Shown piece after piece: positions 6,617 through 13,374 of a stretch of DNA of 13,374 nucleotides (position 1 is its first letter; each line of letters begins with the position of its first letter). Origin of the DNA: JBHIER01 sp046760705 [NCBI: bacterium] (GTDB lineage Bacteria; JBHIER01; G020348925). A model generated the notes under the pieces. The model made no database searches. It saw nothing but the letters and a program-made list of their open reading frames with translations, and had not been told where the DNA came from. The stretch is from contig JBHIER010000032.1 in assembly GCA_046760705.1 (NCBI GenBank), positions 1-13,374 of the forward strand, written 5' to 3'. Position numbers and translations under genes: made by a program.

Positions 6617-6646
6617 TATTCTCACTTTCGCACGAAAGCGAGAATA
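6617..6646. repeat. 14-base stem hairpin with CA loop
   Basis: TATTCTCACTTTCG (6617-6630) and CGAAAGCGAGAATA (6633-6646) pair with a single A-C mismatch and a two-base centre. It is almost a perfect palindrome, so it could equally be a protein-binding site in duplex DNA or a cruciform. No T-run follows on either strand. Confidence 0.75.
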
Positions 6647-6671
6647 GCCCAATCCTTGAGGGCGAGTCTGT

Positions 6672-6719
6672 CGGGCCTGGCCTGATGCCAGAGCCTGTTT
6701 CAGGAACAGGTTTGGCCCG
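6672..6719. repeat. Predicted three-way junction element
   Basis: An outer stem CGGGCC (6672-6677) with GGCCCG (6714-6719) encloses two hairpins: TGGC-CTGAT-GCCA (6678-6690) and CCTGTT-TCAGG-AACAGG (6694-6710). The pieces are adjacent with only three-base joiners, so the whole 48 bases would fold as a compact branched structure. Confidence 0.65.
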
Positions 6720-6785
6720 TTGAATAATCTATTCTACTGGGATTGATTGAGGATCTCCTATTTCGGAATCCTTGTCCCGGTGCAA

Positions 6786-6827
6786 GCAGGCATCTCCTCA
6801 TGCCCCTCCAAACCAGGAGATTCCTGC
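6786..6827. repeat. 13-base inverted repeat
   Basis: GCAGGCATCTCCT (6786-6798) pairs with AGGAGATTCCTGC (6815-6827) with one mismatch and a 16-base loop. It is one more palindrome in the aroA downstream spacer. Confidence 0.65.
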
Positions 6828-6860
6828 ATTCGCAGCAATGCCAGGCGGGAGAGGGAGATT

Positions 6861-6903
6861 CCCCGTAATAGGCTCGTCCTCGACTCCGATCGGGGATACG
6901 GGG
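6861..6903. repeat. 7-base inverted repeat near the aroA end
   Basis: CCCCGTA (6861-6867) and TACGGGG (6897-6903) are perfect complements around a 29-base loop. It is the repeat nearest the aroA stop (58 bases away) and could lie in the 3' end of the aro transcript. There is no T-run, so I do not call it a terminator. Confidence 0.4.
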
Positions 6904-6960
6904 CAGGCTCTGCAGGAGTTTATCCCGTGCTCGATGCCTGTGCGGGTAGCCCTCAAAAAG

Positions 6961-8277
6961 TCAGGGGCTGTCCTCTTGCGACACCTTTTCCAAAATCTGA
7001 AAGAATCCTGGGAAGGAGACCTCTACGCACTCTGTGCCCTCTATGTATGTCTCATGCTCAGCAACGAGGCCGGCCACAGCCAGGGCCATGGCGATGCGGT
7101 GGTCGCCGCGGCTCTGGCATCTGGCCCCGCGAAGGGGCGTGGGGCCCTCGATGGTGAACCCATCCGGTTGTTCTCCGATCTTTGACCCCATCTTCGACAG
7201 CTCTTGAACTATGGCTCGGATGCGGTCGGTCTCCTTGACCCTCAGCTCCTCGGCCCCCCGGACGACGGTCCTGCCTTTGGCCTGTGTTGCGGCCACAGCA
7301 ATAATGGGCAGCTCGTCGATCACTCTCGGGATCGTCTTCCCCTCTATCTCTATTCCTTGGAGCCCACTGCTTTCTGCCTCAAGGTCGGCTACCGGTTCTC
7401 CCCCTTCGGTCCGGTGGTTCGTAATCGAAATGTTGGCCCCCATTTTCTGCAGCACATCGATCATACCGGTGCGGGTGGGGTTCACTCCGACGCCGGTCAT
7501 GATCAGTTTCGAATCGGGGCAGAGGAGCGCGGCGACCAGAAAGAAAGCTGCAGAGGAGATATCCCCTGGAACTGCAATATCGATGGGGGACAGTTCCCCT
7601 CCGCCGCTGATCTTGAGACCGCCATCGATAGCCTCGACCTCTCCCCCCATGAGACGCAGCATGCGCTCGGTGTGGTCTCGGGTCGGAGAGGGCTCTCTGA
7701 CTACGGTCTGGCCTTGGGCGTAAAGACCGGCCAGAAGGACGGCCGACTTCACCTGAGCGCTGGCCACTGGCATGGAATAGGAGATCGGTTTCAGGTCGCC
7801 ACCGATAATGGACAAAGGGGCGAACCGCCCGTTCTGTCGCCCGAAGATGCGGGCCCCCATCTCCCTCAATGGAGCCACCACCCTGAGCATCGGCCGCCGC
7901 CGCAGGGAGTCGTCCCCGGTGAGGACCGAATGAAAGGGCTGGCCGGCCAGGAGCCCGGCCAGAAGCCGGGCCGTCGTCCCCGAATTGGAGACGTTGAGGA
8001 CATCTCCAGGCTCCCGGAGCCCGCCCAGGCCGAGGCCGCCAATCTCCAGGGTCGTCTCGCCCTTCTCAATAATATCGACCCCCAGGCCCCTCATGCAGGC
8101 TACGGTGCTCAAACAGTCGCAGGAGCTGAGAAAATTCCTCACCCGGCACCTCCCCTCGGAGAGCGATCCGAGGATGACGGCCCGGTGGGAGATGGACTTA
8201 TCTCCTGGAACGGTGATGGTCCCGACAACTCTTCTCGGCGGTCGCACTTTCGTGCCCAGGCTGCCCTTCGTTCTCAC
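6961..8277 (-). CDS. aroA: 3-phosphoshikimate 1-carboxyvinyltransferase (EPSP synthase), class II type
   Basis: Transfers enolpyruvate from PEP to shikimate 3-phosphate, the sixth shikimate step. The 438-residue length is normal. The sequence has VPGDKSISHRA (K27), SNSGTTARLLAG (97-108), SLRRRPM, SAQVK (173-177), RDHTE (200-204), GVNPTRTG, IDELP with D321, RVKETDRI (347-353) and DHRIAMA. The combination GDKS, SAQ-x-K, R-x-H-x-E and N-x-T-R is the published signature of class II EPSP synthases, which are typically less glyphosate-sensitive than E. coli AroA; actual tolerance is inference. The start is GTG 8277, overlapping the aroF stop as GTGA, with GGAGG five bases upstream; the match to the family starts at about residue 11. 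It is the last gene of the aro/trp operon and is followed by a repeat-rich spacer. Confidence 0.97.
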   Translation of the reverse strand: MRTKGSLGTKVRPPRRVVGTITVPGDKSISHRAVILGSLSEGRCRVRNFLSSCDCLSTVACMRGLGVDIIEKGETTLEIGGLGLGGLREPGDVLNVSNSGTTARLLAGLLAGQPFHSVLTGDDSLRRRPMLRVVAPLREMGARIFGRQNGRFAPLSIIGGDLKPISYSMPVASAQVKSAVLLAGLYAQGQTVVREPSPTRDHTERMLRLMGGEVEAIDGGLKISGGGELSPIDIAVPGDISSAAFFLVAALLCPDSKLIMTGVGVNPTRTGMIDVLQKMGANISITNHRTEGGEPVADLEAESSGLQGIEIEGKTIPRVIDELPIIAVAATQAKGRTVVRGAEELRVKETDRIRAIVQELSKMGSKIGEQPDGFTIEGPTPLRGARCQSRGDHRIAMALAVAGLVAEHETYIEGTECVEVSFPGFFQILEKVSQEDSP

Positions 8278-9287
8278 ATCTTCCTCCCCAAGGCCGAACA
8301 GAGGAGCTTCACCTCACGCATCAGCCTGGCGAAGCTCTCTGGCGTCAGGGACTGATACCCGTCGGAGAGGGCCTGGTCAGGGTGGGAGTGCACCTCAACT
8401 ATGATTCCGTCGGCACCGGCGGCGATGGAGGCCCTGGCCATGGGGATGACCATCTCCCGCTTGCCGGTACCGTGGCTGGGGTCGACAATGATGGGCAGAT
8501 GGCTGATGCGCTTCACCTCTGGGATAGTGCTGATGTCCAGGGTGAACCGGGTGTAATCGTTGAAGGTCCGCACCCCGCGCTCGCACAGAATCACGTTATA
8601 ATTGCCCTCGGACATAACATACTCAGCCGCCATGAGAAACTCTTCCAAGGTGGCCGATATGCCTCTCTTGAGCAGAACGGGCCGCTTCGATTTACCGACC
8701 CGTTTGAGCAGGGAGAAGTTCTGCATGTTCCGGGCCCCCACCTGGAGGATGTCGGCGTACTCCTCGACGAGGCTCACATTTTCCGGGTCGATGGTCTCGG
8801 TGACGATGAGGAGCCCAGTCTCTTGTCGGGCTTCGGCTAAGATTTTTAGCCCCTCTTCGCCCAATCCCTGAAAGCTGTACGGCGAGGTTCTGGGCTTGAA
8901 TGCGCCCCCCCTGAGGACTAAGGCCCCGGCCTCCTTCACAGCATGGGCCGCCTCAAGAAGCTGCCCCCTCGATTCCACGGCGCAAGGGCCGGCCATCACC
9001 ACCAAACGCTCTCCGCCGATCTCGGTGCCGTTGAGCCCAATGACCGTGTCCTCCGGCTTGAACTCCCGCCCCACCAGCTTGTAAGGGTCGGTGACACGGA
9101 TCACCTTGATCACCCCAGGCAGCCGCCCGAGACGGCCTGGGTCGATGGCCTCCCGGTTCCCGGTGATGCCTATGGCCGTCCGTTGAGAACCTGGAATGGG
9201 ATGAGGAGTCAACCCCGCCCGGCGTATCTCATCGCATACCCGTTCAATCTCCTCTTGACCCGCGTGAACGTTCATGACCACTAACAT
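8274..9287 (-). CDS. aroF: 3-deoxy-7-phosphoheptulonate (DAHP) synthase with N-terminal regulatory domain
   Basis: Condenses PEP and erythrose 4-phosphate, the entry step of the shikimate pathway. At 337 residues it matches the Thermotoga-type enzyme: a ferredoxin-like/ACT-type domain (about 1-65) followed by the TIM barrel. Visible motifs are AGPCAVES (99-106), RGGAFKPRTSPYSFQG (126-141), GARNMQN (184-190), LLKRG, DPSHGTG (269-275), IVEVH and ALSDG. C102, H272, E298 and D309 are the expected metal ligands. In characterised members the N-terminal domain gives feedback inhibition by aromatic amino acids, so the product probably controls flux into this pathway. I take ATG 9287 because AGGAGG lies five bases before it and the match to the family starts there; a TTG six codons upstream precedes the ribosome site and is rejected. 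It overlaps the end of trpA by 44 bases. Confidence 0.96.
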   Translation of the reverse strand: MLVVMNVHAGQEEIERVCDEIRRAGLTPHPIPGSQRTAIGITGNREAIDPGRLGRLPGVIKVIRVTDPYKLVGREFKPEDTVIGLNGTEIGGERLVVMAGPCAVESRGQLLEAAHAVKEAGALVLRGGAFKPRTSPYSFQGLGEEGLKILAEARQETGLLIVTETIDPENVSLVEEYADILQVGARNMQNFSLLKRVGKSKRPVLLKRGISATLEEFLMAAEYVMSEGNYNVILCERGVRTFNDYTRFTLDISTIPEVKRISHLPIIVDPSHGTGKREMVIPMARASIAAGADGIIVEVHSHPDQALSDGYQSLTPESFARLMREVKLLCSALGRKM

Positions 9288-10092
9288 CTTGTCCTCCTTT
9301 CTCAATCCCGGACTTCAACTCTCTGATAAATCTCCCCACCCTCTTCAACCCATCTTTAATATCCCGAGTCCTCTCGATCAGATCCACTATCGCACTGCCA
9401 ACAATGACCCCATCCGCTATCCGGGCCACTTCTCCGGCCTGCTTCGGCGTCGAAATGCCAAAGCCTACGGCCAGGGGTTTATCCGTATGGGCTCGCACCC
9501 CTTTGATGAAATCACTCAATCCCCGGTAAATCTCCCCCCGGGCCCCGGTCACCCCGGTCAGAGAGACGCAGTAGATGAATCCCGAAGAGTATTGATCCAC
9601 CAGTCTGATTCGCTCCGGGGTCGAAGTCGGGGCAACCAGAAAGATGAGGTCAAAATCCCTGGGCTTTGCCAACTCTAAAAATTCCTCAGCCTCTTCAGGG
9701 GGCAGATCGGGGAGGATCACCCCGTCCACCCCGGCCCCGCTGGCCTGATGGACAAATCGCTCTATCCCGTAACGCAACACTGGATTGTAATAGGTCATCA
9801 GAACCAGCGGGATGGATGATTCCCGCCTGATCTCTGCCACAGCCTTGAGGATGGTTGCCAGGTCGATGCCCCTTTGGAGGGCCCTCTGGGACGCCCTCTG
9901 GATGGTTGTGCCGTCGGCCAAAGGATCGGAGAAGGGGACACCCAGTTCGATGATGTCGGCCCCGTTCTGCTCCATGGCCTCGACCAGCCTCTTCGTCGTC
10001 TCTATGTCCGGGTCGCCGGCAGTAATATACGGGATGAGGGCCTTCGACCGGCGGTTCAGAAGCGTTTCAAAAGTGGCCTCGATTCTACTCAT
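9244..10092 (-). CDS. trpA: Tryptophan synthase alpha chain
   Basis: Cleaves indole-3-glycerol phosphate to indole and glyceraldehyde 3-phosphate, passing indole to TrpB. From ATG 10092 the protein has 282 residues. Catalytic E49 ([11 protein letters not shown]) and D60 (LADG) fall at the same numbers as in the E. coli enzyme, which supports this start. The barrel continues with [12 protein letters not shown] (124-131), [10 protein letters not shown] (177-186) and the phosphate-binding VGFGIS (209-214) and [18 protein letters not shown] lies just before the ATG, which overlaps the trpB end by eight bases. A start 24 codons upstream is possible in frame but would overlap trpB by 80 bases. The last 20 or so residues (after RFIRELKSG) go beyond the usual TrpA end and overlap the aroF start. 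Confidence 0.96.
   Translation of the reverse strand: MSRIEATFETLLNRRSKALIPYITAGDPDIETTKRLVEAMEQNGADIIELGVPFSDPLADGTTIQRASQRALQRGIDLATILKAVAEIRRESSIPLVLMTYYNPVLRYGIERFVHQASGAGVDGVILPDLPPEEAEEFLELAKPRDFDLIFLVAPTSTPERIRLVDQYSSGFIYCVSLTGVTGARGEIYRGLSDFIKGVRAHTDKPLAVGFGISTPKQAGEVARIADGVIVGSAIVDLIERTRDIKDGLKRVGRFIRELKSGIEKGGQDVSGHERSRGSRGD
9293..9298 (-). promoter_or_regulatory. Strong ribosome binding site of aroF, inside trpA
   Basis: A perfect AGGAGG on the minus strand, five bases before ATG 9287. It lies inside the last codons of trpA and decides the aroF start. Confidence 0.85.
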
Positions 10093-11272
10093 TGGCCCCT
10101 CCCAATGCCTTGGCCACAACCTGAACGTCTTTGTCGCCTCTGCCTGAGAGGTTGACGACGACAATATCCTTGTCCCAGGCCAGTCTCCTGAGATAGGCTA
10201 TGGCGTGGGCCGGCTCCAGGGCCGGAAGGATGCCCTCGGTCTCGGCCAACCACTGGAAGGCCTCCACCGCCTCCTTGTCTGTGGCGGAGACGTATTCCAC
10301 CCGGCCGGTCGTTTTCAAGAAGCTGTGCTCCGGGCCGACCCCGGGATAATCTAAACCGGCCGACACGGAGTGGGCCGGCGCCACCTGCCCGTCGGCATCC
10401 TGGAGAAGATAGCTCATCGAGCCGTGGAGCACCCCAGGGGTGCCGCAACTCAGGGTGGCGGCGTGCCTGTGGCTCTCCAGACCGCAGCCACCACCCTCCA
10501 CCCCGATCAACTTCACCCCATCATCCAGGAACGGGTAAAAGATGCCGATAGCATTGCTCCCGCCCCCGACGCAGGCCACCACGTAGTCGGGCAGCCTCCC
10601 CTCGGCCTCGCTGATCTGCTCTCTGGTCTCCCGGCCGATTACGGATTGAAAGTCTCTGACCATCATCGGGTAGGGGTGGGGGCCGACCACCGAGCCAATA
10701 ACGTAGTATGTGTGGCGCACATTCGTCACCCAATCCCGGATGGCCTCGTTGATGGCATCCTTCAGGGTTCGGCTTCCAGAGCCAACAGGGATGACCTCTG
10801 CCCCCAAAAGTTTCATCCTGAAGACGTTCAACTCCTGTCGCTCGATATCCTCTGTGCCCATGTAAATATGGCACTCCAGTCCAAAGAGCGCCGCGGTGGT
10901 GGCCGTGGCCACACCGTGCTGACCGGCCCCGGTCTCGGCAATGATTCTTTTCTTGCCCAGTCTCTTAGCCAGAAGAATCTGACCGAGGGTATTGTTGATC
11001 TTGTGGGCCCCGGTGTGGGCCAGGTCTTCCCTTTTGAGATAGATCCTGGCCCCCAAGGCCTCGGACAGTCGGCGGCCGTAATAGAGGGGCGTGGGCCTGC
11101 CGGCGTAAGTGGAGAGATATTCGGTCAGCTCGGCCTGAAACTCCGGAGTGTCCCTCATCCTCCTGTACTTTCTCTCCAGCTCGGCCAAGGCCGACATCAA
11201 CGTCTCGGGCACGAATCTGCCCCCGAAGGGACCAAAATGTCCCCTTTCATCAGGTAAATTCTTGTACCTCAC
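10085..11272 (-). CDS. trpB: Tryptophan synthase beta chain
   Basis: PLP enzyme that joins indole and serine to make tryptophan, working as an alpha2beta2 complex with TrpA encoded directly downstream. Length is 395 residues, normal for the TrpB1 type. The N-terminus [16 protein letters not shown] is characteristic. The PLP lysine is K91 in HTGAHKINN, the catalytic glutamate is E113 in ETGAGQHG, the phosphate-binding loop is GGGSNA (236-241) and S376 in NLSGRGDKD binds the pyridine nitrogen. The start is GTG 11272, overlapping the aroQ stop as GTGA, with GGGGAGG seven bases upstream. Confidence 0.97.
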   Translation of the reverse strand: MRYKNLPDERGHFGPFGGRFVPETLMSALAELERKYRRMRDTPEFQAELTEYLSTYAGRPTPLYYGRRLSEALGARIYLKREDLAHTGAHKINNTLGQILLAKRLGKKRIIAETGAGQHGVATATTAALFGLECHIYMGTEDIERQELNVFRMKLLGAEVIPVGSGSRTLKDAINEAIRDWVTNVRHTYYVIGSVVGPHPYPMMVRDFQSVIGRETREQISEAEGRLPDYVVACVGGGSNAIGIFYPFLDDGVKLIGVEGGGCGLESHRHAATLSCGTPGVLHGSMSYLLQDADGQVAPAHSVSAGLDYPGVGPEHSFLKTTGRVEYVSATDKEAVEAFQWLAETEGILPALEPAHAIAYLRRLAWDKDIVVVNLSGRGDKDVQVVAKALGGANE

Positions 11273-11721
11273 TTCCGGGCCTCCCCTCGCTTGATCTGTC
11301 TCACCAGGGCCTCCAGTCCGAGAAGGTAGCTGTCTGGGCCCAATCCCGAAATCTGCCCCACGACCACCGGGGCGATGAGGGATGTGCGGCGAAACTCCTC
11401 TCGGGCGTGTATGTTCGACAGGTGCACCTCCACGGTGGGAACGCCCGCGGCGGCGATGGCATCGCGGATGGCCACGCTGGTGTGGGTGTAAGCGGCGGGG
11501 TTGATGACGAGGCCAGCGGCCCAGCCGGCCGCATCACCGACTGCATCGACGATCTCACCCTCATGATTGGACTGGACAATTTTGACCTCAACCCCCTCAC
11601 CTTTGGCCCAGTCCTGGATCGAGGCGTCGATCTCTTCCAAAGTTCTCTCCCCGTAGATCTCCTTCTCCCGCTGTCCCAAAAGGTTGAGGTTCGGACCGTG
11701 TATGACCAGTATCTTTATCAT
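11269..11721 (-). CDS. aroQ: 3-dehydroquinate dehydratase, type II
   Basis: Removes water from 3-dehydroquinate in the third shikimate step. The 150-residue flavodoxin-like protein has HGPNLNLLG (8-16), R18 and catalytic Y23 (REKEIYG), SNHEGE (51-56), [15 protein letters not shown] (74-88) and EVHLSN with H100, followed by the R111/R112 pair. Type II enzymes work as dodecamers. The ATG overlaps the aroB stop as ATGA and has AAAGGAG eight bases upstream. It lies between aroB and trpB in the operon. Confidence 0.97.
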   Translation of the reverse strand: MIKILVIHGPNLNLLGQREKEIYGERTLEEIDASIQDWAKGEGVEVKIVQSNHEGEIVDAVGDAAGWAAGLVINPAAYTHTSVAIRDAIAAAGVPTVEVHLSNIHAREEFRRTSLIAPVVVGQISGLGPDSYLLGLEALVRQIKRGEARK

Positions 11722-12794
11722 CCCAAATACTCCTTTAAAACGTCTCTTATCAACTCCTCAGGCACCGTATCGGTGACCACCACCTGGCCGACTCTTTTCG
11801 GCAGCACGAAGCGGACCCGGCCGTTGAGGACTTTTTTGTCTTGACGGAGAAATTTGATGATCTCCTCCGGGCTTACGTCTTCGCTTCTGGTGGGCAGGCC
11901 GGCCCGGGCGATGAGTGTGGCAATTCTCGTCAGAGTTTTCTCTGGGGTCAGCTTCAATCCTACGGCTATCTCCGTGGCCCAGACCATGCCTGCGGCCACG
12001 GCTTCACCGTGTCGGTAGAGACCGTAGTCGGTTGCGGCTTCGAGACCGTGGCCGAGGGTGTGGCCGAAATTCAAGATCGCCCGCAGCCCCGTCTCCCTCT
12101 CGTCCTTGGCCACCACTGAAGCTTTGATCTGGCAGGACCGTTTCACCACGAATCGCAGGGCCTGGGGCTCCCATCCCAAAAGGGCTTCGAGGTTCTCTTC
12201 CACGTACCCGAACAGGTCTTCGTCGCTGATGACTCCGTATTTGATCACCTCAGCCAGCCCGGCCCTGAGCTCCCTTTGGGGCAGGGTATCTAAAACTTCC
12301 AGGCTGATGAGGACACACCTGGGCTGATAGAAGGTCCCGATCATATTCTTGCCCCGGGCGTGATCGACGCCCACTTTTCCGCCGATGCTACTATCCACCT
12401 GGGCCAGGAGTGTCGTCGGGGCCTGGACCAAGGGGAGGCCTCTTTTGTAAGTAGCCGCCACAAAGCCGGCCAGATCACCGATCACACCCCCCCCCAGAGC
12501 CACCACCGTTGAACCCCGCTCCATGCGGTGATCCAGGAGGGAGTCGTACAGCCTGTTGGCCCACTCTAAGGTCTTGTACCGCTCGCCGTCCGGAACCACC
12601 GAAGAGGAAACCTCAAACCCCTCTCCGGTGAGCCCCTCTGTAAGCTCATCCAGATAAAGCTCTCCCACCGTGGGGTTGGTGACCACCATCACCTTTCCGT
12701 TCTTCTTCAGAATCTCACCAGCTCGGATGAGCAGATTTTCCCCAATATGGATGGGGTACCTCCTCTCACCCAATTCAACCCACACTTCTTCCAT
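11718..12794 (-). CDS. aroB: 3-dehydroquinate synthase
   Basis: NAD- and metal-dependent cyclisation of DAHP to 3-dehydroquinate, second shikimate step. The 358-residue length is usual. It has [11 protein letters not shown] (67-77), the NAD-binding [13 protein letters not shown] (99-111), [20 protein letters not shown] (126-145), LAEVIKYG with metal ligand E182, FGHTLGH with H245, and RHGEAV with H262. The start ATG 12794 has AAGGAG eight bases upstream and overlaps the aroK end by 20 bases. Its stop TGA is followed at once by an in-frame TAA. Confidence 0.97.
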   Translation of the reverse strand: MEEVWVELGERRYPIHIGENLLIRAGEILKKNGKVMVVTNPTVGELYLDELTEGLTGEGFEVSSSVVPDGERYKTLEWANRLYDSLLDHRMERGSTVVALGGGVIGDLAGFVAATYKRGLPLVQAPTTLLAQVDSSIGGKVGVDHARGKNMIGTFYQPRCVLISLEVLDTLPQRELRAGLAEVIKYGVISDEDLFGYVEENLEALLGWEPQALRFVVKRSCQIKASVVAKDERETGLRAILNFGHTLGHGLEAATDYGLYRHGEAVAAGMVWATEIAVGLKLTPEKTLTRIATLIARAGLPTRSEDVSPEEIIKFLRQDKKVLNGRVRFVLPKRVGQVVVTDTVPEELIRDVLKEYLG

Positions 12795-13302
12795 CGAACG
12801 ACTCCTTGAGATAACTCACAATCTCATCTACCACATCCTCGACGCTGAGCTCTGAGGTATCGATCTCGTAATCGGCTCTGGCGTAGAAAGGGGCTCTTTT
12901 GGCCAGCAGGGCGGCAATTTGCTTTCTCCGGTCCGCAGTCTCTAAGAGGGGTCGATCATCTGCGTCCTTTGTTCTCTCCAGAATCACATCCGGTCTGGCG
13001 GAGAGGTGGATCATTTTCCCCATACTCTTCAGGTTGGTGACATTTTCAGGGTCCAAAACCGCCCCGCCGCCGGTGGCCACCACCAGGCCGTCGCCGGCCG
13101 AGACCTCGGCCACCACCTCCTTCTCCACCTTTCTGAAATGGGGCTCTCCGAATCTATCGAATATTTCACTGATCGACGTCCCAGATCTCTCCTCAATGAG
13201 GCCATCGACGTCGATGAACTTCATTTGCAGCCTTTCGGCCAGTTTTTTGCCCACCACTGTCTTGCCTGTGCCCATAAAACCGACTAAGACGACGCCTCTC
13301 AT
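12775..13302 (-). CDS. aroK: Shikimate kinase
   Basis: Phosphorylates shikimate at the 3-hydroxyl with ATP. At 175 residues it has the Walker A loop GFMGTGKT (8-15), the shikimate-binding FIDVDGLIE (D31, D33), R57 in FRKVEKE, the GGGAV segment (78-82) and the lid DDRPLL with R117. ATG 13302 overlaps the stop of the upstream aroC as ATGA, pointing to coupled translation. About ten residues follow the usual end and overlap the aroB start. Confidence 0.96.
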   Translation of the reverse strand: MRGVVLVGFMGTGKTVVGKKLAERLQMKFIDVDGLIEERSGTSISEIFDRFGEPHFRKVEKEVVAEVSAGDGLVVATGGGAVLDPENVTNLKSMGKMIHLSARPDVILERTKDADDRPLLETADRRKQIAALLAKRAPFYARADYEIDTSELSVEDVVDEIVSYLKESFDGRSVG

Positions 13303-13374
13303 GGCGATGAGAACTCCGTGACCTGTTTCACATATCCCTGGAAGTTTCGTCTCATCTCTTCGAGGCTGTCACCG
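13299..13374 (-). CDS. aroC: Chorismate synthase, C-terminal 24 residues only
   Basis: The frame entering from the window edge reads GDSLEEMRRNFQGYVKQVTE and four more residues to TGA. The pattern GDSLEEMxRNxxxY is the usual C-terminus of chorismate synthase (elimination of phosphate from EPSP to give chorismate). Its stop overlaps the aroK start as ATGA, and an aroC-aroK-aroB order is common. Only the tail is visible, so the call rests on this short match and the context. Confidence 0.75.
   Translation of the reverse strand, partial: GDSLEEMRRNFQGYVKQVTEFSSP

Larger units (their letters stand above)
6323..6960. other. Gene-free, palindrome-rich spacer between aroA and the RNA-repair cassette
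   Basis: No credible coding frame is present: the short open frames have no ribosome site and cross hairpins. The stretch holds six inverted repeats, listed separately, spaced over most of its length. The segment 6440-6470 (GTCAAAATAAAAAGTTCCTG and neighbours) has a T-rich run on the minus strand after a weak AAAAG/CTTTT stem, not strong enough to call a terminator. The promoter of the methyltransferase operon should lie near 6323-6420, but I see no good -35/-10 or -24/-12 pair. Confidence 0.8.

Noticed and set aside
6323-6960. CRISPR array or tRNA in the spacer
   Set aside because: The palindromes differ from each other and lack regular direct repeats with spacers; no tRNA arm pattern was found.
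7204-8355. Open frame of 383 codons on the plus strand opposite aroA
   Set aside because: It lies fully against a certain EPSP synthase gene in G+C-rich DNA, has low-complexity P/G/R-rich translation and no ribosome site.
9288-9305. TTG start six codons upstream for aroF
   Set aside because: The AGGAGG ribosome site lies after it and points to ATG 9287, where the match to the family also starts.
10093-10164. Upstream in-frame start that would lengthen trpA by 24 residues
   Set aside because: It would overlap trpB by 80 bases; the later ATG has a good ribosome site and puts E49 and D60 at their usual positions.
10370-11257. Open frame of 295 codons on the plus strand opposite trpB
   Set aside because: Shadow of a certain trpB gene; the translation resembles no protein.

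Overview
The window looks like chromosomal DNA from an uncultured Gram-negative-type bacterium. The evidence is a sigma-54-type promoter, a membrane sensor kinase with a predicted exported beta-propeller, dense operons with ATGA/GTGA overlaps, and intergenic spaces full of palindromic repeats. I cannot place the phylum from sequence alone; the style fits a metagenome-derived candidate phylum or a deltaproteobacterium-like lineage. Every convincing gene is on the minus strand, so transcription runs from high to low coordinates.

Right part (13374 to 6961): a tightly overlapping aromatic amino acid supra-operon, in transcription order aroC (only its last 24 codons), aroK, aroB, aroQ, trpB, trpA, aroF (DAHP synthase with an N-terminal regulatory domain) and aroA. 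It covers entry into the shikimate pathway, dehydroquinate synthase, type II dehydroquinase, shikimate kinase, EPSP synthase and chorismate synthase, plus both tryptophan synthase subunits. Shikimate dehydrogenase (aroE) and the earlier trp genes are not in the window.

Between 6960 and 6323 lie about 640 bases without a gene, holding at least six inverted repeats, among them a tandem REP-like pair and a predicted three-way junction.

Middle part (6322 to 3864): a three-gene cassette of SAM-dependent methyltransferase, small ATP-dependent RNA ligase, and HD-Pnk (an HD phosphoesterase fused to a 5'-OH polynucleotide kinase). The last two are a complete nucleic-acid end-healing and sealing pair. 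The methyltransferase, three bases upstream of the ligase, carries an E-x-x-E-H...H pattern like the one in the RNA 3'-end methyltransferase Hen1, so this may be a Hen1-like RNA repair system built from separate small proteins. This is the most interesting part of the window.

Between 3863 and 3382 lie a long imperfect hairpin with a TTCG loop just after HD-Pnk, a 10-base tandem repeat, an 8-base inverted repeat, and a very good sigma-54 (-24/-12) promoter.

Left part (3381 to 1): that promoter drives a conserved hypothetical protein of unknown function (258 aa) followed, in the same frame after one stop codon, by a large sensor histidine kinase (860 residues visible, C-terminal tip cut by the window edge). 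The kinase has a signal peptide, a predicted seven-bladed FG-GAP-like propeller, one membrane helix, a PAS domain and a complete HisKA/HATPase core. Its response regulator, if adjacent, lies beyond the left edge.
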